Position numbers and translations under genes: made by a program | Source of the DNA: Symsagittifera roscoffensis | Taxonomy: Eukaryota; Xenacoelomorpha; Acoela; Convolutidae | Length of the DNA: 64,000 nt | Direction: 5' to 3' | Assembly: GCF_963678635.1 (NCBI RefSeq) | Contig: NC_087070.1 | Span: 9,830,539-9,894,538 of the forward strand | In this document: piece after piece, positions 55,801-64,000 of the stretch | Layout of the letters: each line of letters opens with the position of its first letter | Numbering within the stretch: the stretch's first letter is position 1 | The notes under the pieces: model-generated | What the model was told of the DNA's origin: nothing | Database searches by the model: none | What the model saw: only the letters and a program-made list of their open reading frames with translations

Positions 55801-58162
55801 GGTGCCGGACATCAAGCCGACGGGACTTCAAGCCGAATTCTAAAATTAGGGACTTCAAGCCGAATAGTTCTTTATAAAGTCGTGAAATATGATTAATTTG
55901 AAAACTTTTTTGAAGAATTTCTGAATTTCATGATCTTTCTTTACTAGTTATCGGCGTTTTCATAAAATTTAAGCCTTCAAAGGATGTTTCAGAAAGTTGG
56001 AAAGTAAAACATGGTTGAAGGCATTTTTCATGTTTATAATTTATGCATTTCAAAAACCGGCTGATGTTATAAACGGATGCCAATCACAAATGGTGCATTG
56101 TCATGAAAAACGCTTATCATGGACTAAACTTGCCAAAAATTTTGAAAAGCAACGTTTTACAGATGATAAAATTGTGTTTTGAGGTGCCTGTAAAGTTTTA
56201 ATTTCGGCTTCAAGTCCCTTCGGCTTGAGGTCCCGTCGGCTTGTTGTCCTAGACCCATACTTTTTGACCGCTTTCAATTAAATATTTACATAAATAGTAG
56301 CTAGGCGAATGACAAGGAGACTGGTCTGATCCAGACAATGAACTTAATAGACAATTATGAGGGTATAATCCCTCATACCCGAAGGACCAAAAGCGCAAAA
56401 ATAAAAATCAGCCAAACAGAATTCATTTATGTAAAATTTGAAAAGAAAGTAAACATTTCCTGGGATTGGATATTGATATTGGCCGAATATAAAAACGGCA
56501 GAAATGTGCAAAAGTTTCAAATTGTCACTGGCCGCCGCCGAATTGGAACAAATTTTTTATTTCAAGGGTTTCGTTATGAAAGAAGCAAAATATTGCTTCA
56601 TTTGATTAATTTTAATTGAATTGCAATTGCTTTTTTTTTAAAATCTGCTTTCGGCTAAATTTTTTTTCGGTCCTTTTTTTTCGGTTAAATTTTTTTTCGG
56701 TCCTGCAAGTTGTGAAACAATTAATCGTTTACCGCCAAAACGTCTTCAATTAGTTTTCTAGCTCGTAATTAAGTTCACTGTCTAGATCAGCATTGCCGTT
56801 TTTTAGTCAAATAGAAAGTTTGCCGTTTTTTAGTCAAAATTTTCTAAAAGGTACCCAAAAATTGCATTTTTGACCTTTTTTTTTTACATACAAACGATTA
56901 TGGAGAGAGAGAGTTTTTTGTATGTTTGTATGTTTTTATGTATATGGTTCAAAGTAATTTAGCAAAAATTGCTCGCCGAAAAACACAATTTTGTGGCAAA
57001 CATTTTCCAAAAACGTCAGTTTTGACATGTATTGTTGTAAAAATTGTCCGAAACAACAAATACTGCCAAACAAACTGTCGGATAAAGAAGCAGTGAGTTA
57101 CAACTCGCAAAGAGTTGCTTGGTGGGCGTGGAAATGTTTTACATTTCAAAAAAGTTTAGGTTGAGAAATCGAGTAGGCCGTACACTCATTTTGCTACGTT
57201 TTTGCATTACTCACTTGAAAAATGACGAAACGCTTGCAAAATTTTTAGATGCGTATTTAAGTAATTTTAAATTTGATAAATCTACGGTTTACGCTCATTT
57301 TTCTTATTCCATTTTGTTGTTTGGGGGGAAATTGGGAATCGCTTGTAATGTTAACATTTTAAACCACAAACAGCCATTATAATTGAATAGTTTTGCTTGA
57401 TAGTTTTGCTTGATATAGTTTTGCTTGATATAATTCATGTGATAAATTAAAAAAATTTTGGAAAATTTCAAACAGCCCGAGTATGTATTGCAATAAAAAT
57501 CCAAGTAGAAATAAATAGTTTATTGTTTTTATTGCAATTATTTTCGTTGCAATTTTTTTTAGCACCCTTGGCTCAAAGTGTTCTTATAACTCAAATATTT
57601 GCAAGGAGTTTGAGTTAAATCAAAATTCTGTTGTGTTACACTTCTGATTTAAAGATTAATCTCTGATCAAATTTCGTCTAGTTTAATCTGGAAACGAAAA
57701 CATTCAGACCAGTTTTTCTCTACCCTGAAACATTGTTTAATTTTTTTTTGAAATCGATCACCATCAAAAAAGCTTTAATATGATACCAAATTTGTAACCC
57801 ATACGGTTTTTCTTTGTAGTAGTCAAAGTTGGGGGGGGGGACTTTGCGCCATAGTTCCATGTCTCCTTTAGAGGGTTGGTCTGAACAAAAAGATACAATA
57901 TGAAACTTAAGAAATGTTATTTTTCTCGCTCTCTTAGGACAACTTCGAGGAGGAAATGCGACAGAGAGGTATCGAGGACACCCCTATTGACGACAACGAC
58001 GAAGCCGCTCTCGTGTCCCCCGGCGAAGGCGACAATGACGATGACGACAGCGACTCGGAGGAAAGTGACCCCTCGAAGACTCCCTTCGCCGAACACGGGA
58101 CCCTGGAAGGAGACAGGAAGCCCTCCGCACCGCCAGAGAACAAACTGTACCCCTCCGTCTAA
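37345..58162 (+). CDS. Innexin (gap-junction channel protein), 8 coding exons, 460 aa
   Basis: Exons 37345-37432, 37783-37925, 40217-40364, 46574-46695, 47185-47423, 52635-52839, 55343-55555 and 57938-58162 join with consistent phases to 1383 nt (460 aa plus stop). Innexins form gap junctions and hemichannels in the plasma membrane. Seen: an N-terminal DRLHHKYT; TM1 ~30-47; loop 1 with Cys52 and Cys70 (CWVKNTYQ); the family signature YYQW at 97-100 leading into TM2 with the conserved Pro (FYLPCKLW); a cytoplasmic loop; TM3 ~192-220; loop 2 FPRVTLCD...VQCVLP with Cys254 and Cys272; TM4 ~282-308; and a long cytoplasmic tail rich in Asp/Glu ending YPSV. Two cysteines per extracellular loop is the innexin pattern. 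Poly(A) signal AATAAA at 58232-58237. Which paralogue it is cannot be said. Confidence 0.93.
37783..37925 (+). CDS. Innexin exon 2
   Basis: Acceptor TTCTGTAG at 37782; donor CAG|GTCACA after 37925, phase 0. Encodes TM1 and extracellular loop 1 (VGERIKCF ... RICWVKNTYQ). The ATG at 37764 that opens this frame is not a start: it lies in the intron. Confidence 0.88.
38400..38490 (+). repeat. tRNA-like sequence in innexin intron 2
   Basis: GAGGTTCGATTCCC is a good B-box match and AGAGATAACGCCGGCAC a weak A-box, but no cloverleaf folds. Probably a SINE head. The rest of intron 2 (37926-40216) holds a copy of the 3621-type hairpin motif (38983-39022) and MITE family E (39474-39875). Confidence 0.35.
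39474..39875. mobile_element. MITE family E, copy 2
   Basis: The left end CAGGGGCGGATCTAGGATTT, then body landmarks GTCGACCCGAATTGATTTTC, TTGGCGCGCGCTCCCC and GGCGCCAAAGGCGC, to GGGACCCTTTGGGTCGG and GGGGGTCGAGTC. The final AATCCGCCCCTG end is absent. CAGGGGCGGAT ends are typical of hAT MITEs. Confidence 0.7.
40151..40237 (+). repeat. 21-bp tandem repeat spanning the exon 3 acceptor
   Basis: TAGTTGGACTTCG begins at 40151, 40172, 40193 and 40214, an exact 21-bp period. The fourth copy's TAG is the acceptor used and its TTGGACTTCG is the start of exon 3. Confidence 0.9.
40217..40364 (+). CDS. Innexin exon 3
   Basis: Acceptor TTTAG at 40216; encodes LDFGTSPKEVDEEDRHEIV, then YYQWAAIILALAAVMFYLPC and KLWYFFAERA; donor GCAG|GTACTT, phase 1. 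The acceptor is the last of four 21-bp tandem copies of the intron/exon boundary. Confidence 0.92.
41144..42541 (-). pseudogene. LINE reverse transcriptase remnant
   Basis: Recognisable from LKLTNAIGPNELGNHILK through GSILGPLLFLCFINDL, the damaged active-site box, to the C-terminal part with EQRLEKVELLAVSLYHE and a YHRVSFLVNKL block. Interrupted by several stops. Confidence 0.8.
43110..43686 (-). pseudogene. LINE AP-endonuclease remnant
   Basis: Two frames: one with DASFLPEKSILRSNREIRK and GVLLAMKHDIAV, the other with MNFNAITWP...KQKLDVVLCN. These are in the order and spacing of the apurinic-type endonuclease domain, broken by a frameshift near 43360. Confidence 0.65.
44419..44679 (-). pseudogene. 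LINE ORF1 zinc-finger (PHD-like) remnant
   Basis: The pattern CxxCxxxxHxxxxC followed by CxxC about 20 residues later (CISCGCNLHMNNQC ... CIFC) resembles PHD fingers found in CR1/L2 ORF1 proteins. Confidence 0.6.
45193..45616 (-). pseudogene. LINE ORF1 remnant with SGNH-like motifs
   Basis: Two frames overlap near 45300-45410 and continue one another, indicating a frameshift. The joint region contains a WHDVIN-type block seen in LINE ORF1 esterase domains. The catalytic Ser block is not convincing. Confidence 0.55.
45621..46573. other. Rest of innexin intron 3
   Basis: AT-rich, with a MITE-like right end near 46070 (CAGAACCCCTGGC) and short AATTAATTGG-type repeats at 45950-46060. No gene. 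Confidence 0.4.
46574..46695 (+). CDS. Innexin exon 4
   Basis: Found by filling the gap between exons 3 and 5. Acceptor TTTGCTTAG at 46573, first codon G split in phase 1, then LNIDNMIKTCSNFAVVV and an arginine/lysine-rich stretch to DRFFDAQ; donor CAG|GTATCC, phase 0. Matches the innexin intracellular loop after TM2. Confidence 0.88.
47185..47423 (+). CDS. Innexin exon 5
   Basis: Acceptor TTTTCAG at 47184, donor AGCAG|GTTAGC after 47423, phase 2. Encodes the rest of the intracellular loop and TM3 (YLLTKLAYLINVTLQFLFM) with the start of extracellular loop 2. Confidence 0.92.
47424..48534. other. Innexin intron 5, left part
   Basis: No gene. A tRNA-like stretch on the minus strand (48088-48165: TTAGCATAGTGGTAAGGCG as A box, TATTCGATCCCA as B box) is probably a SINE head, with its body extending towards 47990. 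Confidence 0.4.
48543..49439. mobile_element. MITE with internal CCGGATAGCCGAAAAA repeats and 8-bp target duplication
   Basis: An 897-bp element flanked by GATCATAT (48535-48542 and 49440-49447). Ends: GGTGGCTCGTCACGGAGCC and, reverse-complemented, GGTGCGTACCCACAGAGCC. The subterminal regions carry repeats of CCGGATAGCCGAAAAA in direct orientation at both ends (48560-48660 and 49110-49175). An 8-bp duplication is compatible with hAT. No transposase. Confidence 0.75.
49556..52457. mobile_element. MITE family E, copy 3, split by a 2.5-kb insertion
   Basis: The left part 49556-49819 starts CAGGGGTGGGTCTAGGATTT; the right part 52326-52457 ends AAATCCGCCCCTG. Together they match the continuous copy 2, so 49820-52325 is a later insertion. 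Both hAT-like termini are present. Confidence 0.75.
49820..52325. mobile_element. 2.5-kb insertion of distinct composition inside the MITE
   Basis: Begins TGTAGATTTAGGG, ends CGATCCTACA, with flanks TAATT and TAATA (an imperfect 5-bp duplication). It starts with a (CT)n tract (49853-49893). GC content is visibly higher than neighbouring introns, and the + strand is pyrimidine-rich. A TGTTAC...GTAACA pair at 50013 and 50605 could delimit a nested LTR-like sequence. The longest frame (97 codons, 50702-50995) resembles nothing known. TG...CA ends and a ~5-bp duplication suggest a non-coding LTR-type element (solo LTR or LARD-like); this is an inference. Confidence 0.5.
52635..52839 (+). CDS. Innexin exon 6
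   Basis: Acceptor CCGTTTAG at 52634. Encodes the highly conserved FPRVTLCDIKTRQ ... DETVQCVLPQNVYMEKAF and TM4; donor AAC|GTTAGA, phase 0. Confidence 0.93.
52855..52985. repeat. Short tandem repeat at the start of innexin intron 6
   Basis: TTTTTATGCAATTATTATGC and CAATCAATGG variants recur about five times, starting only ~15 bp after the exon 6 donor. A short (AAC)n tract lies at 53068-53086. Confidence 0.75.
53440..55197. repeat. Inverted pair of family F MITEs around a third copy (innexin intron 6)
   Basis: 53440-53910 and 54712-55197 are inverted copies (about 90% alike), with shared landmarks AACTTATGTAATAAGCAAAA and GCGATATATTGTGTATTTAA on opposite strands. Between them, 54110-54590 is a more diverged copy matching 28257-28796. 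Ends read GTTCCGACTTTTGAAGAAA and TGCGAGCAGTCC. The pair could form a long hairpin in the intron RNA. Confidence 0.75.
55343..55555 (+). CDS. Innexin exon 7
   Basis: Acceptor TTTTTTGCAG at 55342; encodes 71 cytoplasmic-tail residues including the conserved HYLMQDGVFVLKLVSRN; donor ATC|GTCAGT, phase 0. Confidence 0.92.
55583..55799. mobile_element. Palindromic element C (V-19-V type)
   Basis: Core arms AACCAATCAGAATCGAGA and ATCGCTTCTGATTGGTTA. Right side: V block TAGTCTACTTTCG (55755-55767), 19-bp ACCGGTATGAAATAAAGGT, V again TGTCTACTTTTTG (55787-55799). The left side has three direct copies of a GTCATAAAGTAGAC-type unit. It lies only ~27 bp after innexin exon 7. Confidence 0.65.
55800..56257. 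mobile_element. Palindromic MITE family D, copy 2
   Basis: Same termini and internal GGGACTTCAAGCCGAA repeats as 29765-30223. Flanked by TACTTTTTG at 55791-55799 and 56258-56266 (9 bp). The target is the outer V block of element C. Confidence 0.8.
56338..56619 (+). pseudogene. Short ORF with weak FLYWCH-like stretch
   Basis: 93 codons. Near the end GRRRIGTNFLFQGFRYERSK loosely resembles the start of a FLYWCH zinc finger, without its Cys/His ligands. It follows a MULE-like MITE, and FLYWCH fingers often occur with MULE transposases, but this is weak and may be chance. Confidence 0.15.
57938..58162 (+). CDS. Innexin exon 8 (terminal)
   Basis: Acceptor CTCTCTTAG at 57937; 74 codons plus TAA. 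The tail is acidic (a run of Asp around residues 410-425) and proline-rich near the end, poorly conserved as usual for innexin C-termini. Confidence 0.88.
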   Translation, partial: DNFEEEMRQRGIEDTPIDDNDEAALVSPGEGDNDDDDSDSEESDPSKTPFAEHGTLEGDRKPSAPPENKLYPSV

Positions 58163-58649
58163 CAAGTCTCTTGAAAAATTGAGCTTATGATTGCAGAGAT
58201 GAAAAACGGCATATGCTAATTGACGCTTCAAAATAAATGCGCAACATTTTTTTTTACAAAAAGTTAACAATGGCGTGCAAACCTTCTCCCTTGATTTTTG
58301 AATATTGTAACTTTTGGAGGGTTTCACTTTTATGTTAAATTTTATTGGGCCGTTTCATGTGTCGAAATTTATCAAAACTGCTTGTTTTTTCAAAAAGTTT
58401 CAATCATGATAAGCACGCTCTTGTTTTAAACCAACTAATATAGAAATAAATAGAACTATTTATATATTTATTTTACTATTATGCGATTACCATAAATTTG
58501 AATAAAACTACTTGGTTTCGAAAATTGATGATTGATATAATGGTTCGCAATCATTGATATGCAAAACATTTCCAGAAGATCCCTTCTCAGATGGTGCTTT
58601 TGCTCATTCATTAGTTTAGGGTCATTTTGATTCGTTTCTGAGTTGACTT

Positions 58650-59008
58650 ATATATCAAGGCGGATTTTGAAAAAAAATACGTTCGGAAGTTTTTGTCGAC
58701 CGACTTTATCGACTTCAACTTACTTTGAAGACCAGTGATTGACCCAAATTTTCTGCACCGCAGGCAAAATATTGTTTTAAAAAATAAGGGCAAAAAACCG
58801 CGTTTTTCAACCAAAAATTTGAGCAAGTTCATCCCACAGATTTTGTTTTTCGGCGCAAGCTCTCCATCAGAATTAGTACATATTGGCGCCAAAGGCGCCC
58901 TTAAAAAACATTTAGGGTCGGTCAGCCAAAAATTAATGCTTTAAAATATAATCAAAGGAGAAACCCTGAAGGGAGTCGTACTCCCCTTCCCTAAATCCGC
59001 TACTGCCC
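58650..59008. mobile_element. MITE family E, copy 4
   Basis: Starts inside the body (GGCGGATTTTGAAAAAAAAT) and keeps GTCGACCGACTTTATCGAC, GGCGCCAAAGGCGCC, GGGTCGGTCAGCCAAAA and a right end CCCTAAATCCGCTACTGCCC. Located just downstream of the innexin gene. Confidence 0.6.
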
Positions 59009-62000
59009 GCAACTAAATTTTTGCAAATAGGGTGAATAATTCACTTTATCCGAAAGCAAAAATTCTATGTCTTGAAAAAGTACTACTAAAGACTGGGACC
59101 CTGGGGTTGTCAGAGGGTCGAGTCGTCTGAGGGCGATGTAACTAACATTTGCTAGACGCAACTAAGTCAGCTAAATGTGACAATAAAAAAATTATGTGAT
59201 TGAAATTGGGTTTTGAGTCAGCGTTGTATTTGTCAATTAATTCAAATGCCAAATTTTTATTTAGCTTCTCCATGATTTAACTTTCATCTGGCATTTGAGA
59301 GAAACCGCAATTTAAATTTAAATGATTTGTACATTACAAACAAACAGCACAGAATGTTCCGACTATAGTATTTAAAAACTACGAGAAAAAAAAATGTTTT
59401 TTTTTCTCAAATAAATGTAATTTTTTCTGCGTGATTTGATAAAAAGATCTGATTTAAAATTATAAATTAGTCATACTCGACAGTCATAGTAATATAGGAA
59501 AACATGACAACAGAATTTGCAGAAAAATGATTAGATAAAAAAAATCAGTTAAAAAATCAAATTTTTTTTCAAAATTTTTTGCAGGATTTTTTTGAATATT
59601 TGAAATTTTTGATTTTTAAAATGGCATAGAAACTCTCTAAACACTTATTTTACTGGAATAAAAAAATAAGCCTGAACAGTTATTTGTAATGGTCCTAAAT
59701 TAAGCATAAATAACCTAGCTCGCTCGCTTTGTTGCAACGCAAATGTAACTAGAGTGTAAATGCATATAAAACAAAGCAGGTTGGCCGAGTGGTCTAGACC
59801 AATCAAAGTCGAGTATACCGGTAGACTATTCTGGCGCAGGCTCGAGTTACTGGCGTTACATCCTATTTTTTGGTTCTAATTTGGTTCAGCTTTCATTAAG
59901 GCTGACCGTCAAAAAGAGCAATTTGTGTCAAGGACATTGTGACCTGTTCTTGTGACTAGCTTGCGCCGATTTGTACCGTTTTCGGGGCAGATTATTGATG
60001 TTTTATGATGTTATGCTTGACCAAAAATAAGATGAATTATGAAGTTTCCGAGAGTTTTTGCCAATAAATGCTCTGAATAGTTCAAGCATTTGACTTCATA
60101 GTTTTTACCAACTTACGGAGATTGAGCGCGCATAAGCTTTACTTGCTCGAATTTAGACGAAAAACCAAAATTTTCAAACCGGTTTTTCTCGACACTGGGA
60201 AATTTTTTCAAAAACTTTTAAAGCTGTTCGAATGACGGCTGAGAGAGTTTTAATGTGACATATCGCTCAAATCTATCCGATGATTATCTGTGGTAGCTGA
60301 TTTTGTGTGGAAAATTGAAAAAAAAAACTAAAACACACCCAAATACAAAGTTCTTCCCCATTTTTCAATTGGTCGGAACAACAATAAAACAAACAATAGT
60401 TCTGAATGCTTTGTTGAAACCCTGATTTGGTAGTTTAATGTTCCTACCATAAAATGGCTGGAAATATTGTATTCGGCTGTTTACAGTTTTTCCATTCAAA
60501 ATGGGATGACACAATGAAACGTCAGATAAGTTCGATTGACCATATTTTGTTTTCACTCGTGTGCGATCTATGTGAAAAAGGATTTCTCAAAAAAATTCCT
60601 CACTTTGAAAAACCGGTTTGAAATTTTTTGATTGTCAATTCAATTTGAAAAAATAAAGAGAGCAATTAGACATTTTTTTTTCATCGAACTATGAAAAACT
60701 AAAACTTTTTATCTAATGATTTTTTTCAACTTTATATAACGCGTACTTAGAACCAAATATTCCAAAATTTCCAAAATGATCATAGTGAAAAGTTTTTGAA
60801 AACAAATAATTGTTTTGGTTTTGTTAATGTTTCGACTTGATAACAACTCAATTAAATCTAATACCATGTTTTAAAAACACTATTTTAGTAGATGTTACTG
60901 TTTATTAATTTTCTTGAGCACTGCGAAGCAAGAACTTCGTGGTAATCATTCCTATACTCGCGCAATTTGTACCCTAACTTGATGTAATATGTCGACTGCC
61001 ATTTAACAAGGTTCTGGCAACTTTTGCTGAAGAAAAATTTGAAGAATTATAAATTGTAAAATTTGTTGATTTTCTTCCTCAAACAGCCAATATCAAATGG
61101 TAAATGTTATAAACTGATTAAATAGGGATTAAAGTGACCTAACAGCTTTTCTGGGGTTTGAAACGACTAAAATCCCTGATCAAATAATTTGCTCTGACAC
61201 TTATACTATTATGGAGTCTTAAACGCGCATGTAAATTGGTTCAGAACCTGTTCAAATCAGCAATTTCCAATACCGAGATTTTTGTTTAAAAGTATCACAG
61301 GTGATGTCATTTAGGTTCAATACGGATATATCTTTGTTTGAATATGAAAAATTTTGAATTTTTCTTTTAGATCGTACCAATTGATCTGGATAAAAAACAC
61401 CCCATTGTTCTTAGACATTGAATTAAAAACTTCGATTGGATTTTTGTAATTGATTTATTTTTTGGTTTAAGGGTTTATTCGAGTTCATTGCTGAGTATGT
61501 TTCGCTTGAACGCTTATTTAACGTTGGTATTTGTGTTTCTGGACATGTTCCTCTCAAATTTAGTTTCAAAAAAGACAACCATGAAAGTTTTGGTAGATAA
61601 ATTTTATGATTTTTTGTCCGAGTAAAAAGTTTGAGTCTCTAGCGTCTAAGTTACGACTGTGGAAAAATATTGGGTGATAAGATAGTGGTCTGAAATGCAA
61701 AAAAAATACGTTCATAAGCAACTGAGTCTTACATAAAAATTCAATCATATACCTCTTCAAATGTCCTTCTGACAAAAAGCTTTCAAATGCTTGCAAAAGC
61801 GAGGTAGACATAAAAAGGTAAACACAGTTCTATACTTTTCTATACTACGTACATCGATTAAAGCTATCCAGATCGTGGTTTATTTGTTATTATAAAACGG
61901 TCGATTGAGTTAGTTTAAAAGCAGCATTTGGTTTCAATCTGAAAAGCAGCTGCAATTTCGTCACATTCCTTCATACTTACCAACAATTTTGTGCATTTTT

Positions 62001-62188
62001 TCTGGATCTAATAAATCTCATATTTGAATCATAATTTCGCAAAATTAAAAAAAAATAATAAAAATTTACAAAATCTGAAAAATGATCATTACTTGAAATA
62101 ACCTTTTTGAGAAGTAAATTCCACAAAAAAAACTTATTTTAGTTGTTCAAAACCGTTAGAATAAACTTCAGAACTTTTTAAATTTCAG
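59009..62188. other. Intergenic region between innexin and myosin VII
   Basis: AT-rich, no supported gene. A tRNA-like stretch is at 59783-59870 (GGTTGGCCGAGTGGTCTAGA as a good Leu/Ser-type A box; GGCTCGAGTTAC as a weak B box); acceptor stems do not pair, so a pseudogene or SINE is likelier than a functional tRNA. Confidence 0.45.
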
Positions 62189-62244
62189 CATCTAGAAAGA
62201 TTTCGCTTTTACGGTGGTCAACGAAACCAACCAATAGTTTACGA

Positions 62245-62385
62245 ATGATGGTGTTTTTGAACCGTGGGGATTACGTGTGGCTTGATGACCCGTCAAGCAC
62301 CAGTGAGATCCACGTTCAAATTGGGGCCCAGGTGTTGCAGGCCGAGAACGGAATCGTGAATCTTCGGGACGACGATGGACGGGAG
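62245..62385 (+). CDS. Myosin VII exon 1 (coding)
   Basis: Two adjacent ATGs (62245, 62248); encodes [19 protein letters not shown] through NLRDDDGRE; donor GAG|GTTAGA, phase 0. The second ATG gives the usual MV... start. Confidence 0.82.
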
Positions 62386-64000
62386 GTTAGATCATAGAAA
62401 ATTCAGTTCTGACCTAGAAAAAATAATTGCAAGGTCTGAATCAAAGGGATCGAAAAGAAACAAAAATACATGCTTAAAACAAAATTTAAAAATATGTCAA
62501 GCTTTCGTTAATCTCATTCTGGAAATTTAAACTAAAATAAAAAATAGACTTAATGAGATTATCAAAATTGTTGTCATAACAAACAAAACTTTTCAAAAAG
62601 TTTTGTTTCTGAAAAGATCTTCAATTTGTGGGTCAATAAACTTTCGAGTCGTTGTCAGGTGAAATGAAAAGTATTAAAAAAATCGTTTTCTCAAGCTTTG
62701 AAACATTTCAGGTGAAGATTTCGATGACGAAACAAAACAAGCGCTATTCGGCTCCGAGTCCCATGCACGTTTCGTCCATTCGTGGCTGCGAAGACATGAT
62801 CGAACTCGGCGACTTAAACGAGGCGGGGATATTACGAAATCTAAACGAAAGATACAAACGGAACCTCATCTATACTTACACCGGTTCAATTCTAGTCGCA
62901 GTGAATCCTTATCAACATCTTACCATATATGGAAGTTCTACAATTAACCAGTATAAGGATAAGCGAATTGGTACTTTGCCGCCTCATATTTTCGCAGTTG
63001 CCGATAATGCCTACCACAAAATGATAAGAAATACCCAAAACCAGTGCATAATTATATCCGGAGAATCTGGGTCGGGTAAAACTGAGTCCACAAAACTGAT
63101 TTTACAGTTTTTCGCCGCACTGAGCAATCAACATAGTTGGATTGAACAGCAAGTTTTGGAAGCTAATCCAATTTTGGAAGCGTTCGGGAACGCCCGAACA
63201 ATGAAAAACGACAACTCGAGTCGTTTCGGGAAATACATAAACGTGCATTTTGACTCAAAAGGGGCAATTCGAGGCGCCAAAATTGACGAATACCTTCTGG
63301 AAAAATCTCGACTTACTTTTCAAGCGAAAGCCGAGCGGAATTTCCATATTTTCTACTGTCTAATCGCTGGACTGTCTGAACAGCAAAAAGAGATGCTTAA
63401 GGTTTCGAAGTCAGAGGATTTTGTGTATCTGAGAGAGGGATGCAATGTTATTGACAAATTTGGCTATGAGAAGGTAGATTATTTGTTGACAGATCTAAAG
63501 CATAAAAAAATGAATTTTTTTCACTTATTGATTTTTTGATTTTTTCTCATTTTTGATAATTTTCATGAAAAACAAGCAATTTTTAGCCACTCCAATCAAT
63601 TCAATAAATTATGCGAGCAAACTCAAATTCCTTGGCAAGAAATTATAATACATTTCTTTTTCCGTTTGATAAAACCTTTTTTGAAAAAAGTATGCTTCTA
63701 TACATTAAATCTTTTGTACAAACAAAAACAATTATGTTCGTCGGCCAAACAAATATGTTCGTCGGCCAAACAAATATGTTCGTCGGCCAGTTTCCAAAAA
63801 ACTAGTCACATATTTGTTGTCTTTTAATATTCATTTGGTTAACCCTCAATCTAGGACCGGAAGGACTTTGCGACCGTGATGAACGGGATGAGAGTGCTGG
63901 AGTTCTCGGAAAAAGAGGTGGAGGCGATGATCCAGTTACTCTGCGGCATGCTACACTGTGGCAACATCCAACTCGTTGCCATCGACGGACCCCACGAAGG
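62245..64000 (+). CDS. Unconventional myosin VII, N-terminal part of motor domain (partial)
   Basis: Exons 62245-62385, 62712-63473 and 63855-beyond 64000, joined in phase 0, give about 349 residues before the window ends. Myosin VII is an actin-based motor with a MyTH4-FERM tail, working in microvilli, stereocilia and adhesion complexes. Seen: a class-VII-style N-terminal SH3-like segment (RGDYVWLDD); [37 protein letters not shown]; the P-loop [12 protein letters not shown] (63060-63095); the [20 protein letters not shown] block; switch [11 protein letters not shown]; and relay-side [10 protein letters not shown]. The N-terminus, with no long class-I or class-II extension, and close wording to Myo7a favour class VII. 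An acceptor-like AATTTCAG at 62188 suggests a 5' UTR exon from 62189. Confidence 0.88.
62712..63473 (+). CDS. Myosin VII exon 2
   Basis: Acceptor ACATTTCAG at 62711; 254 codons covering P-loop and switch I; donor AAG|GTAGAT, phase 0. The upstream ATG at 62652 in the same frame is intronic. Confidence 0.9.
63734..63790. repeat. 21-bp tandem repeat in myosin intron 2
   Basis: ATGTTCGTCGGCCAAACAAA plus T, at 63734 and 63755, with a third partial copy at 63776. Two copies are exact. Confidence 0.9.
63855..64000 (+). CDS. Myosin VII exon 3 (runs off the window)
   Basis: Acceptor CAATCTAG at 63854; encodes [20 protein letters not shown] and [16 protein letters not shown], the conserved block ahead of the loop-2 region in class VII motors (ILHLGN position). 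Confidence 0.88.

Noticed and set aside
57917-58327. 136-codon minus-strand ORF
   Set aside because: Antisense of the acidic, GC-rich innexin tail.
62652-62711. ATG at 62652 as the myosin start
   Set aside because: It lies in the intron before the acceptor at 62711; the true N-terminus is the class-VII-like segment from 62245.

Overview
This window is AT-rich, intron-rich animal DNA, densely packed with transposon remnants. Four protein-coding loci can be supported, all on the + strand: pterin-4a-carbinolamine dehydratase (PCBD/DCoH, two tandem copies), an intronless lipase-J-domain fusion, an innexin in eight coding exons, and the 5' end of a class VII myosin. Innexin excludes plants and fungi and fits an invertebrate animal; I cannot name the phylum. 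Exons are clearly GC-richer than the introns around them, which helps in finding them.

Layout. Positions 1-4530 hold no firm gene, a degenerate ~150-bp tandem array (about 2.0-3.5 kb) and MITE pieces. Positions 4531-13482 and 13483-22437 are two nearly identical direct copies (8952 and 8955 bp) of one segment. Each contains a full two-exon PCBD gene whose ~4.9-kb intron holds a ~120-bp tandem array interrupted by a 5'-truncated, minus-strand LINE (reverse transcriptase C-terminus followed by an SGNH-hydrolase-like reading frame and a row of small hairpins). Each copy ends in a large inverted repeat. Positions 22.4-30.6 kb are a pile-up of inverted repeats and MITEs of several families, some with clear target-site duplications. 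Positions 30690-33173 encode the 827-aa lipase/cysteine-rich/glycine-zipper/J-domain protein. Positions 33.2-37.3 kb are mostly non-coding. Positions 37345-58162 are the innexin gene: 460 codons joined from eight exons whose phases all agree. Its introns contain a decayed ~4.5-kb minus-strand LINE, several MITEs and a 2.5-kb compositionally odd insertion. Positions 58.2-62.2 kb are intergenic, and myosin VII runs from 62245 off the right edge.

The genes have no evident shared pathway: PCBD recycles tetrahydrobiopterin, innexin forms gap junctions, myosin VII is an actin motor, and the lipase fusion is of unknown role. The most notable signals are: the very recent tandem duplication that gives a second PCBD gene a new upstream region; the RT-SGNH arrangement and its covarying hairpin row; the lipase-J fusion; a family of short palindromic elements in which an element-specific ~13-bp block is repeated on both sides of a conserved 19-bp segment; a four-fold tandem repeat of an innexin splice acceptor; and a probable GC-AG intron. 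Repeat-family names (hAT-, MULE-, mariner-like) rest on termini and target-site duplications only, because no transposase was seen.
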